DNA of 64,000 nucleotides from Neovahlkampfia damariscottae (Eukaryota > Heterolobosea > Selenaionea > Neovahlkampfiida > Neovahlkampfiidae). Below the pieces are notes generated by a model. That model did not search any database. It was given only the letters and a program-made list of their open reading frames with translations, and had not been told where the DNA came from. Location: contig JABLTG010000080.1 of the NCBI GenBank assembly GCA_016618085.1, forward strand, positions 1 through 64,000, read 5' to 3'. A program made the position numbers and the translations under genes. Numbering within the stretch: position 1 is the stretch's first letter; every line of letters begins with the position of its first letter. Shown here one piece after another: positions 8,986 through 19,018 of this stretch.

Positions 8986-10362
8986 TTAATTTGTTTTCAT
9001 TTCAACATAATTCTTAGCGATTTGTTTGACATGTTCTTGTGTTTTTTCATTTCCATGCTCTTTTTCAAATTTTAAGTATCTTTGTAAAAATTTTTTCATT
9101 TTTTTTGTTGATAATTTTAAATTTACGCATCTTTCAAAAATATTTCTGACTTCATCATATCTTTTTGCATTCATTTCTACATCAATGAATATACTCCAGA
9201 GATCAGTTCTACTTGGGTATGAGTTTAAAATTCCTTGAAAGATTTTATGACCATCAATGACTATTGTAAATATTTAGTTGGTTTTTTTATTGTTATTTTA
9301 CTTGAACCATGTTTATAGTGATGAATTGCATACCTGGTAATCGTTCTTAAATCTAATGAAGAAAAATTGTTAAAAAAAATTTTTGTTTTTTCACACGTTT
9401 ATGTTTTGGTAATTTTTGAAGTGATTTTTGTAAAATTTCATTTGACTTTTTAAAATCTTTGTTTTCCATAAAATGAAGAATATAACTTTCCCATCCTTTT
9501 CTGCTCTCTGGAAATTTCTTAATTAACTTTTCAAAAAATTCAATTGCTTTCTTTGTGAAAAAATGTAAAAATATTTTGTTTTTGTTTTTACTTCTTCTTG
9601 TCCATTTTTTGCACAAATTTGTGCTTGTTGAATGTAAACTCTCTTTTTATTACAATACAACAATGCTTCATTCAAAATTTTTTCTTGTGTTTTTTGATTT
9701 CCAAATTTATTTTCCAAATTGATCAAAGAAGAATAAATATTAAATTTTTCATCTTCTTCTTTAAAATTTATTTTTTTCAAAGCTCTTTTTCCAATTTCTC
9801 TTGCACCATCAATATCAGTTAAATATAACTTAAAAGCCATGTATTGAATCCATAAATATGATGAATTTGGTGATTCAATAACTAATCTTTCATAATCATT
9901 TTCTGTTTCAGGTTTTGTTTTTTTCAATAATTCATTTTCTCTTTGGACAATTGATTCTTCGGTTATTTTTTTTTCTTTTTTTTTTAAATTTTGACTTTGT
10001 TTCTTGTTAATTTCTTCTTCATTGTTTGAATCATTTTCTTCATTTTCTTCAACATCAGATTCTTCTTCTTCTTCTTCTTTTTCTTCAATTGTTTCTTGAG
10101 GTTGTTCTGTTCTTGAATTTCATTGTTTAAATATTTTTTTTTTTTACTTTTCATTCCAATCAAATCCAAAAGATGATCCAATGACAAATTTGTTTTGTTT
10201 TTCAATTTTTTCTTCTTTTGGTTTTTCAACTATTTCTTTTTTTTTCTTATTTGATTTTTCAATTGATTCTTCATTCAATTTTCTTTTTTTTTCTTTCTTT
10301 TCTTTTTTTGGATTTTCAATAGTTTCAGAAACGATTTTTTTCTTCTTCTTGTCTTTTGACAT
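8986..10362 (-). CDS. RRP5 C-terminal (HAT-repeat) protein lacking S1 domains
   Basis: Five exons (introns 10112-10147, 9551-9591, 9353-9396, 9261-9301) splice to about 404 residues. Residues 1-75 are Lys/Glu-rich and end GSSFGFDWNEK, like the RRP5 linker. A Glu-rich stretch follows, then HAT repeats with RRP5 signatures: NDYERLVIESPNSSYLWIQY, MAFKLYLTDIDGAREIGKRA, SYPSRTDLWSIFIDVEM and LKLSTKKMKKFLQRYLKFEK. RRP5 acts in 18S and 5.8S pre-rRNA processing in the nucleolus. Usual proteins are over 1,700 residues with 9-12 S1 domains before the HAT block. Here the ATG at 10362, with an ATTGGTC element about 30 bp upstream, begins directly at the linker. The S1 part must be encoded elsewhere or absent. 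Confidence 0.85.
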
Positions 10363-10419
10363 TTTTTTGTGTAAAATAAAAGAAATTTGATTGGTCGAAA
10401 AAATCAAGAAATTATTTGT

Positions 10420-11782
10420 TTATAAATTCCATAATTTTATTGATTTGTCAAGTGAAGCTGTTGCTAATATATTATTCTCAAAACATAAATCGGAAACTGC
10501 TTTTGAATGACCTGGAAATGTTCTTAATATTTTATCTTCAATCGGATCAAATAAAATTGGTTGCATTTTGTCACCAACAATGAATACTTTACCATCATCA
10601 TCATATGCTGTACAAGATATAGTTGATTTAAATTGTTTTTCAAATTCAATTTCACCAGTTTTTAAATTGAAAATTTTTAATTCTCCATCTCTTGAACCAC
10701 CAATAATTTGATCTTCTGTAAATTGAAGTGTATTCATATTTGCACTATTTTCTAATGTTCTAACACACTCAGATGTTCTCATGTCCCATAATTTGATTGA
10801 ATCAGCACCTGCAGATGCCAATGCATATTCATAAAATTTTACTGACTTTACGTATTGTTCATGACCTTTTAATTCACTAACACATATTCCTGTATGTTTA
10901 TCCCACCATCTAATTGTTGTATCTAATGAACTAGATGCCAATGATGCTCGATCACAAAACAAAGAAGTAATTCCAGCTTGATGACCAACTAAAGTATTTT
11001 TACATTGGCCTGTATACATATCCCACTTTAAAATTAGAAATAAAATGATGTTTTACAATTTTTATAGTTTTGTCTCCTGATCCAGTGTAAAATCTTTCTC
11101 CATTATCAGTTAATATACATTTTACCCATCCTTTGTGAGAATCAATAGATAAAATTTGTTTATATTTATGTAAATCCCATACTATAATCCTTTTATCCAT
11201 TGAACCTTTTTTTTAAAAAAGTTTTAAAAAAACAATTTTTTCTTCATTACCTGTGATGACTCTTTTAGCAACTGAAGATAAGCCAACACATAAAACACCT
11301 TCAAAATGACCATATAAAGTCTAATATTAAAAAAAATAAAAATCAAATTTTTACCTTGTAAGAGAAATCATTATAAGATTTTGTCGAAGTCGGAAAACTA
11401 GGTGATTTTTTAGGTGTCATTTTTTTCTCTGGAAAAATATCATTTGTTTCTGAAAGTGTTCTTCTTTTCGGTTTTAAATCATCAAACATTGTATTTTCAG
11501 GTGAAGGTGAAATCAACTCCATCACTATTCAAAAATGTAAATGATTTGTGATTCTTTTTTACTTTCTTGTTCAATTTTTAAAATATCTTTTTGAATTTTA
11601 TCGTTTTTATCTATTGTTTCTTGTTTTATTTTCAATAATTTTTCAAAGTCTTCTTCTATTTGATTTAATTCATTTTTAATTTTTTTTTGTTCATCATAAA
11701 GTTCTGCTAATTTGGTTTTTTTTTCAATGAATGGTGATTTGGGTGTTGTAACTTCACAAGAGAATAAATTTTTGAAAGACAT
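10420..11782 (-). CDS. WD40-repeat protein with N-terminal coiled coil
   Basis: Five exons (introns 11525-11562, 11321-11354, 11206-11250, 11026-11056) give about 404 residues. The first ~85 residues form a Lys/Glu coiled coil (ELYDEQKKIKNELNQIEEDF). A linker follows that carries KPKRRTLSET, a possible basophilic kinase site. The remainder is seven WD40 blades, each ending in WD or a variant (IIVWDLHK, IRWWDKHTG, IKLWDMRTS, LKIFNLKTG, IKLWNL at the end). A single beta-propeller is implied, acting as a binding platform. The arrangement is similar to F-box or TRAF-type WD proteins, but I see no F-box or RING. The stop directly follows the last blade. Confidence 0.85.
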
Positions 11783-11877
11783 TCACTATCTTCAAGTTTG
11801 TTCAAATCTAAACACGTGGCAATTCCAAGAGATCAACCAATGAAATCATTTTACAATAAACAAAAAAAATTGAAGAT

Positions 11878-14417
11878 TTATTCATCATCATCATCATCAT
11901 CATCTTCTTCATCATCATCATAACCATTTGATTTTGGTTTATGATATTTTGGCTTTCCAGCTGGAGGTGGAGGTGGTGGAGGAACATGATGACGATGATC
12001 AATATCATCATGTGTTGGTGGACTAACGTGATTTGAATGATGTCTTTCAGCTCTTCTATGATTCTTTTCTTTTTTTGTCATTTTTCTATTTTTAATTTTC
12101 ATTTCAGGTCTATCATCCAATGCTCTTGATTTAAAAACTCTATGTAATGTTTTAAGAACATAACGATAAATTCCAGGTGGAACATCAGGTTTTGAATACA
12201 TTGCTGAATAAAATGGACGTCTAGGTTGATTTTTTGTCAATGATAAAAATTTTGAACTATAAAGTCTATCAATAAATTGAATTGACTTTTTGAATAATAT
12301 TAATCATTAAAAGATTTCTTACTCTGTTGATTAATTGAGTTCTTCTTTCTAATGAATAATTAAACATTGGTAAATTTCCTTTTGTAAGAATTGTTAATCC
12401 AATTAACTCTTTTCTGATTAATTCATCTAAACTTTTGAAATATTCTTGTGCTTTTATTTCTCCTTCTTTCCATAATTTCCAAATTGGTTTTGATAATTTT
12501 TGAATATTAACTTTTTTAAACATTCTTTCAGCTAAAAATATTTTATCAAAAAATCTTCTAATATCTCTTGAATCATTTGATGTTTGAATATTATAACTTG
12601 ATGGAAATTTCCACTTTGTATAATAATTTGAATTTTTAACTTTTAATTTTTTCATTGGAAAAAGAGCAGCATTTTTATAATAAAGAAAATCTGCGTTGTA
12701 AAATAAAAGAGGAGGTTTAGGTGAACCTACATCACTAAAAAATATGTTAAAAAAAATTTTCTTTTTTTTTTTTTACCCAGGTACTGTAATCAATTTTTCA
12801 TAAACATTTGTATCTTCTAAATTCCATTTATCAATATCAACAACTTCTAAATAAATTTTTTTTTTATTTGTTAAATTTGGTGAATAAGAAGTAAAAAATT
12901 CAAATAAATCTTTTGAATTAACACCAAGTTTATCAGTTGATTCAATATTACCAATTTCAAATTCATATTTACCAGCTTTTAAAAAAAAGTAAAAAAAAAA
13001 AACACATACGTTGAATAACAGAAGAAACATTTGTCTTGACCCAAATAATTTTTGAAATTATACCTAAATAAGCTAATGGTAAAATATATGAATCAGGCAT
13101 AATATTTGATAATAATTTCTTTTTATGTTTTATAAGCATACTATGTGATGTCTCCAAAGGAAGATTTAAGTCATGATCTAAACAGTTATTTGTTATAAAA
13201 AAACTTACTTGAACTGAAATATAGAAGAGGACATCCTTTTTGAACTTTTCCTTCAAAATAATCATCAATTATATGTTTGAACATTATATTTTTAACATCA
13301 ATTCTTTCCATAACAAAACGACGAGGTTCTATTTAAAAAGGAATGAATAAATCAAAATGATACCTTTTATCATAAGAGGAATAACTTGATCTTCAATTTT
13401 CTTTTTATAAGCTTGTTCAATTTTAGCTGGTTTTGGTTTATTTGAAAGTTCTTTTAATTTTTGTATTTGAAACTCTTTCATTTCTTTGACTCTTTTTAAA
13501 CGAAATTCTTCTCTTTTTAAATCATTCAATCTTCTATCTTTAACATTGATTTTTGGTTCTCTAACTAAATATCTTTCATAACTATTGAGTTTTTTAAAGA
13601 CTTTTTTCATTTTTTTGAAATGTTTCTTTTGTTCATTTCTTTGTTGTTTGATTTTTGCTTCTTCTGCTTCAATTTTTTTTTCATCAATTAAATCATCAAC
13701 TTGTTTTTTTGAATCAGTTTCTTTGATGGCTTCAGTGTTTATTTTTGAAGAAGGAGGCATTGTTTCTTTTTTTTTTTGAATTTGATCTTCTTTTTGTTTT
13801 AATTTTTTAGCTAATTCTTCAAGTTTTTTTTCTTTTTTTTCATGAAGTTTTTTTTTTTTTTCAATTTCTTGTTGAAGTTGTTTTAATTTTTCTTCTTTTT
13901 GACGATGTTTTCTTTCAATTTCTTTTTTCTTTGAAGCTTCTTTTTCTTTTCTTCTTTTAATTCTTTCTCTTTCTTCTCTTTCTTCTTCTTCATCATCATC
14001 ATCTTCATCATCTTCATAACGTTTTTTTGGTTTTTTTGGTTTTTTGGTTTTTGGTTTGGTGAATTTGACATCAGTAATTTTAATATCTTCATCATTTTTT
14101 AAAACAACAGGTTCTTTTTTTTGTTCAGTTGGTATTGTTGTTTGTGTATTTGTTTCAACTTGTACTTCAGCAGGTTTGGAGAACATTTGATTATATTTTT
14201 TTTTAGCCACTTCTTTGTACATGAATAATCCACCAGCTGAAATGATTAAAAGAATAATTACAATTATAGCTATTATTTTGGTTGAAAAAAAACCATTTGG
14301 TTTTGTTGTTGTAAAGAGTGGTTTTTCTTTATTGTCATAAGGGTCAGGTATTTCTGGATCTGAAAATAATTTAATTCCATCTTTTCCACCGCGTCGACGA
14401 ACTCCTTCAAAATCCAT
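11878..14417 (-). CDS. Large single-pass membrane protein with charged stalk; one frameshift near 12,288
   Basis: The ATG at 14417 follows a GACCAAT element. Residues 1-47 are cytosolic-looking, then a transmembrane helix (IIAIIVIILLIISAGGLFMY, about 48-67), a very long Lys/Glu-rich coiled-coil stalk, and a folded region spread over several exons joined by GT-AG introns (for example 13330-13364 and around 12,735-12,776). Segments such as FEFEIGN..DKLGVNSKDLFEFF and DIRRFFDKIFLAERMFKKVN are well mixed. No family is recognised; a type II (lumenal C-terminus) topology is likely. Near 12,288 the frame shifts: shortening an A5 run by one base joins it to the final part, which ends with proline-rich (HHVPPPPPPP) and poly-Asp tails. 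This is either a sequencing error or a real lesion. Confidence 0.6.
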
Positions 14418-14707
14418 TTTTCAAGTTCGTTTTGAGTTTTCTTCAAAATTGTGGACCAATAAAAACTCAAAGGAAGAAAGTACAATCTTTTATAAAGGAT
14501 ATTTATTTTTTTCATTGAAATACTAAAATGTTAGAGCAGATTCGAAAATCAATCAAATTTCCATCAAATTTTTTTTCCGTTTGACCAAAAGAAGCAAGTC
14601 AATTTTGTTCATTTTTTTTTTTAATAAAAACAAAAGAATGAAATGAATAAATTGATTTATTACAGTTGATGATCTTTGTTGGAAGATCCATTTTGTTGTT
14701 GAGAGAA

Positions 14708-14977
14708 TTATTTTTTTTTTTCTGCTGCATTGAATACTGTTTCAAATTTTTTGTCATTGGAACTATCACGGACACTTTTACCTCCTAGAGAAGCTAACTC
14801 TGTGGCTACATTTTCGCTTTTAAATTTGGATTTGGGTTTAATGACTTTTTCCCATTCAAACTTTCCAGGTAATGGTTTTTCAGCTTCAAAGTCAAAGTTA
14901 TATTTCAATTTCATCTTTTCAAGGTAGTATTTGTTGATTGTTGAAAATTGTGATTCTTGATTTTGGTTTTTGTCCAT
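14708..14977 (-). CDS. Kip/KRP-type cyclin-dependent kinase inhibitor (copy 1)
   Basis: The 89-residue protein starts at the ATG at 14977. A CCAATCA element about 35 bp upstream and the lack of any earlier ATG decide this start. Its core KYNFDFEAEKPLPGKFEW matches the CDK-binding part of the CDI domain of animal p27Kip1 (WNFDFQNHKPLEGKYEW) and plant KRPs (YNFD..NDKPL.GRYEW). In those proteins the segment inserts into the kinase N-lobe and ATP site to block CDK-cyclin activity. Upstream is an amphipathic helix (INKYYLEKMKLK). The RxLF cyclin-docking motif of animal proteins is not evident. The tail (KSVRDSSNDKK) could hold kinase sites or a nuclear signal. It lies 168 bp from a second copy on the same strand. 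Confidence 0.85.
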   Translation of the reverse strand: MDKNQNQESQFSTINKYYLEKMKLKYNFDFEAEKPLPGKFEWEKVIKPKSKFKSENVATELASLGGKSVRDSSNDKKFETVFNAAEKKK

Positions 14978-15144
14978 CAACTCTGAAACTCCGACTTGGA
15001 CTCGGAATGGGTTCTGATTGGCGAACACCACCAGTTCTTTTTGTGCGTTTTGGGTTTATTCAATTATCATTTTTTTATTTACAATGTGGTTTGATCTGTT
15101 CATCATACTTGTTCACCAAATCTTTTTTTCAAATTCAGCAATCT

Positions 15145-15381
15145 TCAACTTTTTTGATGTTCATTTTGTGCAGTACTGTCAGCAGCTGGTATTTTTTGTG
15201 GTGAAATATTGATAGTTTTTTCGTAATCTTCATTTCCTATCACTTTTGTCCATTCAAATTTACCATCCAAAGGTTTATCGTTTTCAAAGTCGAAGTTGTA
15301 CTTTTCTGACATCTTCTTCAAGTATTTTTTGTTCATTTCTTCCATTTCATCAATTTTATTCACTGCGTGATCACTTTCCAT
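15145..15381 (-). CDS. Kip/KRP-type cyclin-dependent kinase inhibitor (copy 2)
   Basis: A 78-residue intronless protein with the same layout as its neighbour: an acidic N-terminus, a helix (MEEMNKKYLKKMSEKY) and the CDI core YNFDFENDKPLDGKFEWTKV (about residues 30-49). This copy is nearer to the plant KRP consensus (NDKPL.G.YEW). The C-terminus is short and polar (NISPQKIPAADST), with an SPQK CDK-type phosphosite. The protein is shorter than typical plant or animal inhibitors (150-250 aa), so it is almost a bare CDI domain. A TCCAATCA element lies about 60 bp upstream. The two genes are tandem duplicates sharing roughly half their core residues. Confidence 0.87.
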   Translation of the reverse strand: MESDHAVNKIDEMEEMNKKYLKKMSEKYNFDFENDKPLDGKFEWTKVIGNEDYEKTINISPQKIPAADSTAQNEHQKS

Positions 15382-15600
15382 CTTGTCTGTTCAGTTTACG
15401 TATGTGCTGTTTTTTGTACCGTTAAGTTTTTATGATTTTATCCGTCCAATCATTTGTCGTTTAAATGATCTCTCGTCCAATAGACTCAAATGTGCTAATT
15501 TGGTGGAACAAATTTATTATGGAAACCAAAGTTTCCAGGTCAAAAAACTGCTTCCAAATGATCTGACCACCTTGCAAAAATAAAAAAAAGTTTAATTGAT

Positions 15601-17163
15601 TCAAAGAAATTGAGCAAGTGCCAAAAGTAAAGTTGAAGCAACAACTAATAACAAACTTGGGCGAACTGAATTACCAGCACCAATGTAAGCTCCAATTTCC
15701 ATTTCTGTTGTTGAAGATCCAACAGTTAACATTGGTTTTCTGTTGAAGAAACCATTTCCTGTGATATATACAAAAACTGGTCTCATATCAACTGAAGTAT
15801 AAGTTAAAACTTTGAATTTGTTTCCCAATGTTGCAGAATATGATCCTTGAGCTCTGAAATCAATGAATCCACGAACTGTAATTTTTCCAGAAGCAAAAAC
15901 ACGATCATATTGTCCATTGCTTGTTCCTTCAATTTCCATTACCAAAACAGAATCTGTGTCAACATATAAGTCACCATTAACGAATACATTTCCAGGTGAG
16001 TTTCCAGCATTGAACACAGAACCACTTGTGAGAACTGAAGTTGTGATATTTCCATTTCCATTAATAGTTCCGTTGTTAATTCTCAATGCAGCATTTCCTT
16101 GTACTTCAATATGTGAATTTGTTGTAAAATAAGTTCCATTATTGTTTTGTTTGTATGAAGAAGTGATCACAGTTTTTCCACTTCCACTCGCTTTAAATGT
16201 TCCTTTGTTTTCAAAGGTCAATAAAATTGAAACTGTTTTTGACGCAGTACTTGATGTTTCAAATGTTGCTTCTGAAACAATTTTTCCATTTCCTGATGCA
16301 GATCCAGATGATGAATAAGCAACGTTTCCTTTGAATTTCATTTCAGCATTTGTTGAAACAGCTAAGGTGGCAGTTCCAGAAATTGTTGCAAGTGATTCGC
16401 ATACAAAAGTACCACTAGATACAATTACTTGACCTGTTGCTGTTAAAGCACATCCGAGAGTCGCAGTTGCTGATGCTCCAGCATTTGCTGTGAGACTTCC
16501 TGAAACTGAAAGTGATGAAGATGAACTGGAAGCATAGATACTTCCTTCAAGAGTTACACTTGATGATGCTTCAGCTGTAATAGTAGCTCCAGCATTGAGA
16601 AGAAAATTTGCTCCTGAGACAACTTTCATTGTTCCTGAACTAGCAATAGCAACAGCGGTTTCAGTTGTTGAGTTGACATTAGCACCAACTTCTAATGTTC
16701 CATTGACTTGAAAAGTTGATGCTCCTGTTGTTTTAATGGTACCACCTTCCAAAGATAACTTTCCATTTTGGGCTATCGCAATATTTCCTGAACCTTCGAT
16801 TGATCCACCTGAGGACAATTTTAAAACACCATTTCCAGCAATAACAAGTCCTTGAACACCTGTGGTGAATTTTTTAGCCATTGTTAACGTTTTAACACCA
16901 GTTCCTCCTCCAACAGTTACTTTTGCAAAAGTAAGGATTGTTGTATCGAAATTTATAGTTGACGTACCATCTTGATCGAAATAAATAGAATCAGCACTTG
17001 TTGGTAAAGCAGTAGCAGCGATAAAATTTCCACCACCATCCTTGATCAACCAGTTGGTGAGAAGCAATAAGCTACCACTGATACCTCCTTTGAAATGGAA
17101 TTCTTTGGCTTGAGTCAAAGCAAATAAAGCAAAAAATAAAGTTATGAGTACGGTTACCTTCAT
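15601..17163 (-). CDS. Secreted, probably GPI-anchored beta-helix-like repeat protein
   Basis: An intact 520-residue ORF without introns. Residues 1-19 are a signal peptide (MKVTVLITLFFALFALTQA). The body is Ser/Gly/Ala/Thr-rich with recurrent short strands of the kind G-T-L-x-V-x-x-G and G-x-L-S-L-E-G-G, suggesting a right-handed parallel beta-helix. The C-terminus is a hydrophobic segment (RPSLLLVVASTLLLALAQFL) after small residues, a GPI-attachment pattern. Near residue 380, AGNSPGNVFVNGDLYVD followed by GQYDRV resembles the passenger-associated repeat of bacterial autotransporters and related adhesins. It is probably a cell-surface adhesin or coat protein. GC content and codon use look a little higher than in its neighbours. 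ATTGG elements lie about 25-40 bp upstream. Confidence 0.75.
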   Translation of the reverse strand: MKVTVLITLFFALFALTQAKEFHFKGGISGSLLLLTNWLIKDGGGNFIAATALPTSADSIYFDQDGTSTINFDTTILTFAKVTVGGGTGVKTLTMAKKFTTGVQGLVIAGNGVLKLSSGGSIEGSGNIAIAQNGKLSLEGGTIKTTGASTFQVNGTLEVGANVNSTTETAVAIASSGTMKVVSGANFLLNAGATITAEASSSVTLEGSIYASSSSSSLSVSGSLTANAGASATATLGCALTATGQVIVSSGTFVCESLATISGTATLAVSTNAEMKFKGNVAYSSSGSASGNGKIVSEATFETSSTASKTVSILLTFENKGTFKASGSGKTVITSSYKQNNNGTYFTTNSHIEVQGNAALRINNGTINGNGNITTSVLTSGSVFNAGNSPGNVFVNGDLYVDTDSVLVMEIEGTSNGQYDRVFASGKITVRGFIDFRAQGSYSATLGNKFKVLTYTSVDMRPVFVYITGNGFFNRKPMLTVGSSTTEMEIGAYIGAGNSVRPSLLLVVASTLLLALAQFL

Positions 17164-17372
17164 GCTTGTTGTTTTTTGTTGTTTATACTGAGGCTAAACG
17201 ACCAATCAGTTTAAATAAAACCGTCCAATCGGAAATTTCTTCGACCTAATTGGGCAGCTAAAAATTATTGGGAAGTTTGAATAAACTAATCGAGAATTTC
17301 CATTTTCGAATTCAACGTTCAAATCAAAAAATTACTTTTGATTAAAAAATAGGGAAAATCATGGTAACTTTT

Positions 17373-17492
17373 TTAGTTTATAATAATATCATCTTCACTT
17401 ATAAAACCATTATCAATGTCAAATAATCCAAAAACCATTTTAATTTCTTTTTGTATAGACAAAGTTTTTGCTCTTTCAAAATGTTTCATCAT
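17373..17492 (-). pseudogene. EF-hand fragment
   Basis: An ATG at 17490-17492 opens 39 codons ending in IKMVFGLFDIDNGFISEDDI. This matches the incoming helix and part of the calcium loop of a centrin/calmodulin EF-hand (FxxxDxDxxGxIxxxE) with one loop residue missing, and then the frame stops. A CCAATCA element sits about 40 bp upstream, as at intact genes. No continuation or splice donor is evident, so this is most likely a truncated calmodulin-family gene. Confidence 0.4.
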
Positions 17493-17569
17493 TATTGTTT
17501 GATGAAGAAGGTTGATTTTGAAAAAAAAATGATTGGTTAAAAATAAAAATATTCTCCGGATTAATTTTT

Positions 17570-18625
17570 TCATTTTTCATTTTTTTCTTTTTGATTTTGT
17601 TTCATTTGTGCTCTAATTCTTTCTAATTCTTTTTTTTTTCGTTGTTTTTCAGTTAATTCCTTTTTTATTTCTTTCGTTTTTGATGTTGGAAGGTGCATTG
17701 ATGATTTTTTCTTCTCATTAATTTCATACATTATTTTTTCTCTTTGTTTTTTTTCTTCTTCTTTTTCAAGTTTTTTCTTTTCCTCTTTTTGAATTTCCAT
17801 TTTTTGTTTGAATTTTTCTTTTTCTTCTTTTGACTCTCCAATTAATTGATATTTTGGTACAATAACCTTGTCATAAATTATATTATATGATTGATTTTTT
17901 TCAGTTTTGAAACCTTTTATTTCTTTGATTACATAGACAATTCCTCGAGGAGATAGTCCAGCTTCTTTTATTGTTGTTTTTTCAAGTTCTTCAAGTGTAT
18001 ACATTTTTTTGAAAATTGATAATGTTAGACCTGATGTATAATCAGAATTTATATCATTTCCATGGTTTGTCATCATTTGAATAATATAAGTACAAATCTC
18101 CGTCAATAAATCGTCTGTTTGAAAAATAGCATTCAGTCTAGTTGAGTCTAGTAATCTAATTTGTATTGTTACAGGATTTGAATCTATTGATTTCTGTTTT
18201 TTATTAACTGGAGCATAAATAATAAAATTTTCCTGTTTAAAATTTTTCTTTTTTGTTTTTCCAATATTTTTTGAATTAACTCGGAGTTGTTCAAGAATTC
18301 TTTCTTTCTCTTTTCTCTCTTCTTCTTTTTGAGTTTTCTCCATTTCATGAAATTTTTCTCTTGCTTTTAATTTCTCTCCTTTTGGTAATGGAACAAAAAT
18401 GATTTCTTCTGGATTCAATTTTTTTCCTTCTCCAAGACTTAGAAAGTATTTGTTCCTTTCTTCTTCGGTTAATGATTTATCTCCAACCTTGATGACCATA
18501 CCTTCATTTGAATTTTTTTCTTTCATCTTCAAGTTGTATTTTTGGTAAATTTGGTGAAGTAAATCATCATATTCTTCTTGGTTTAAACCTTCTAACTCTT
18601 CTTCTTCTTCTTCTTCAAAATTCAT
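17570..18625 (-). CDS. UBX-domain protein
   Basis: An intronless 351-residue protein. The N-terminus is acidic (MNFEEEEEEELEGLN). A charged middle is followed at about 150-235 by a ubiquitin-like UBX fold: VTIQIRLLDSTRLNAIF, then LTEICTYIIQMM, LTLSIFKKMYTLEELEKTTI and EAGLSPRGIVYVIKE. UBX proteins are adaptors for the p97/Cdc48 ATPase. The expected FPR-type loop that contacts p97 reads IFKKMYT here, so that contact is altered. The C-terminus is a long Lys/Glu coiled coil. An inverted CCAAT pair (TTGATTGGTTGA) lies right upstream of the ATG at 18625. Confidence 0.75.
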   Translation of the reverse strand: MNFEEEEEEELEGLNQEEYDDLLHQIYQKYNLKMKEKNSNEGMVIKVGDKSLTEEERNKYFLSLGEGKKLNPEEIIFVPLPKGEKLKAREKFHEMEKTQKEEERKEKERILEQLRVNSKNIGKTKKKNFKQENFIIYAPVNKKQKSIDSNPVTIQIRLLDSTRLNAIFQTDDLLTEICTYIIQMMTNHGNDINSDYTSGLTLSIFKKMYTLEELEKTTIKEAGLSPRGIVYVIKEIKGFKTEKNQSYNIIYDKVIVPKYQLIGESKEEKEKFKQKMEIQKEEKKKLEKEEEKKQREKIMYEINEKKKSSMHLPTSKTKEIKKELTEKQRKKKELERIRAQMKQNQKEKNEK

Positions 18626-18853
18626 CGGGGTTGTTGATTGGTTGATTTTTAAAATAAAAACAGCTGATAATACATCCCAATTTGAACTAAAAAATGCTTG
18701 GAATTCGAAAAAACTACCTTTTGATTGCTGTGTACATGTTCAACCAATGATTTTTTTGTTTGTTTCAACTTTCTTTGATTTGTCGAACCAAATTTTTTTT
18801 TTGAATTTTTCAACCTGAGGTAGTCAATAAAAACAGAGAAAAACAATTAGTTA

Positions 18854-19013
18854 ATCACTTACCTGGATGAAAAGTGTTCGGATCAAGCATCTTACACTTT
18901 TATACAAACAACATGACATTGCACTCCGTTCATGAGTTTGTGTATCAACTCTCGCCTTCGTGCAGAGTCTGAGCATCATAATTTATGGCAGAGGACAGCC
19001 TTGTGTTGTCCGC
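18854..19013 (+). ncRNA. U1 spliceosomal snRNA
   Basis: All parts of U1 are present in order. The 5' end holds ACTTACCTG, complementary to 5' splice sites. Stem-loop I (AAAAGTG/CACTTTT) has a GATCAAGCA loop, close to the U1-70K site GAUCANGA. Stem-loop II (CATGA/TCATG) has the loop CATTGCACTCC, identical to the U1A-binding sequence. Stem-loop III is ACTCT/AGAGT. The Sm site is AATTTATGG, and the terminal stem is GGACA/TGTCC. The length of about 160 nt is normal. The exact ends are estimated. The stretch is clearly less AT-rich than its surroundings. Confidence 0.95.
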
Positions 19014-19018
19014 AATAA

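Noticed and set aside
14978-15031. N-terminal extension of the first CDK inhibitor to 15031
   Set aside because: It would need a non-ATG start and would translate across the CCAATCA element.
18649-18846. 65-codon minus-strand ORF upstream of U1
   Set aside because: Composition is that of chance translation, and the region is the upstream flank of U1 and of the UBX gene.
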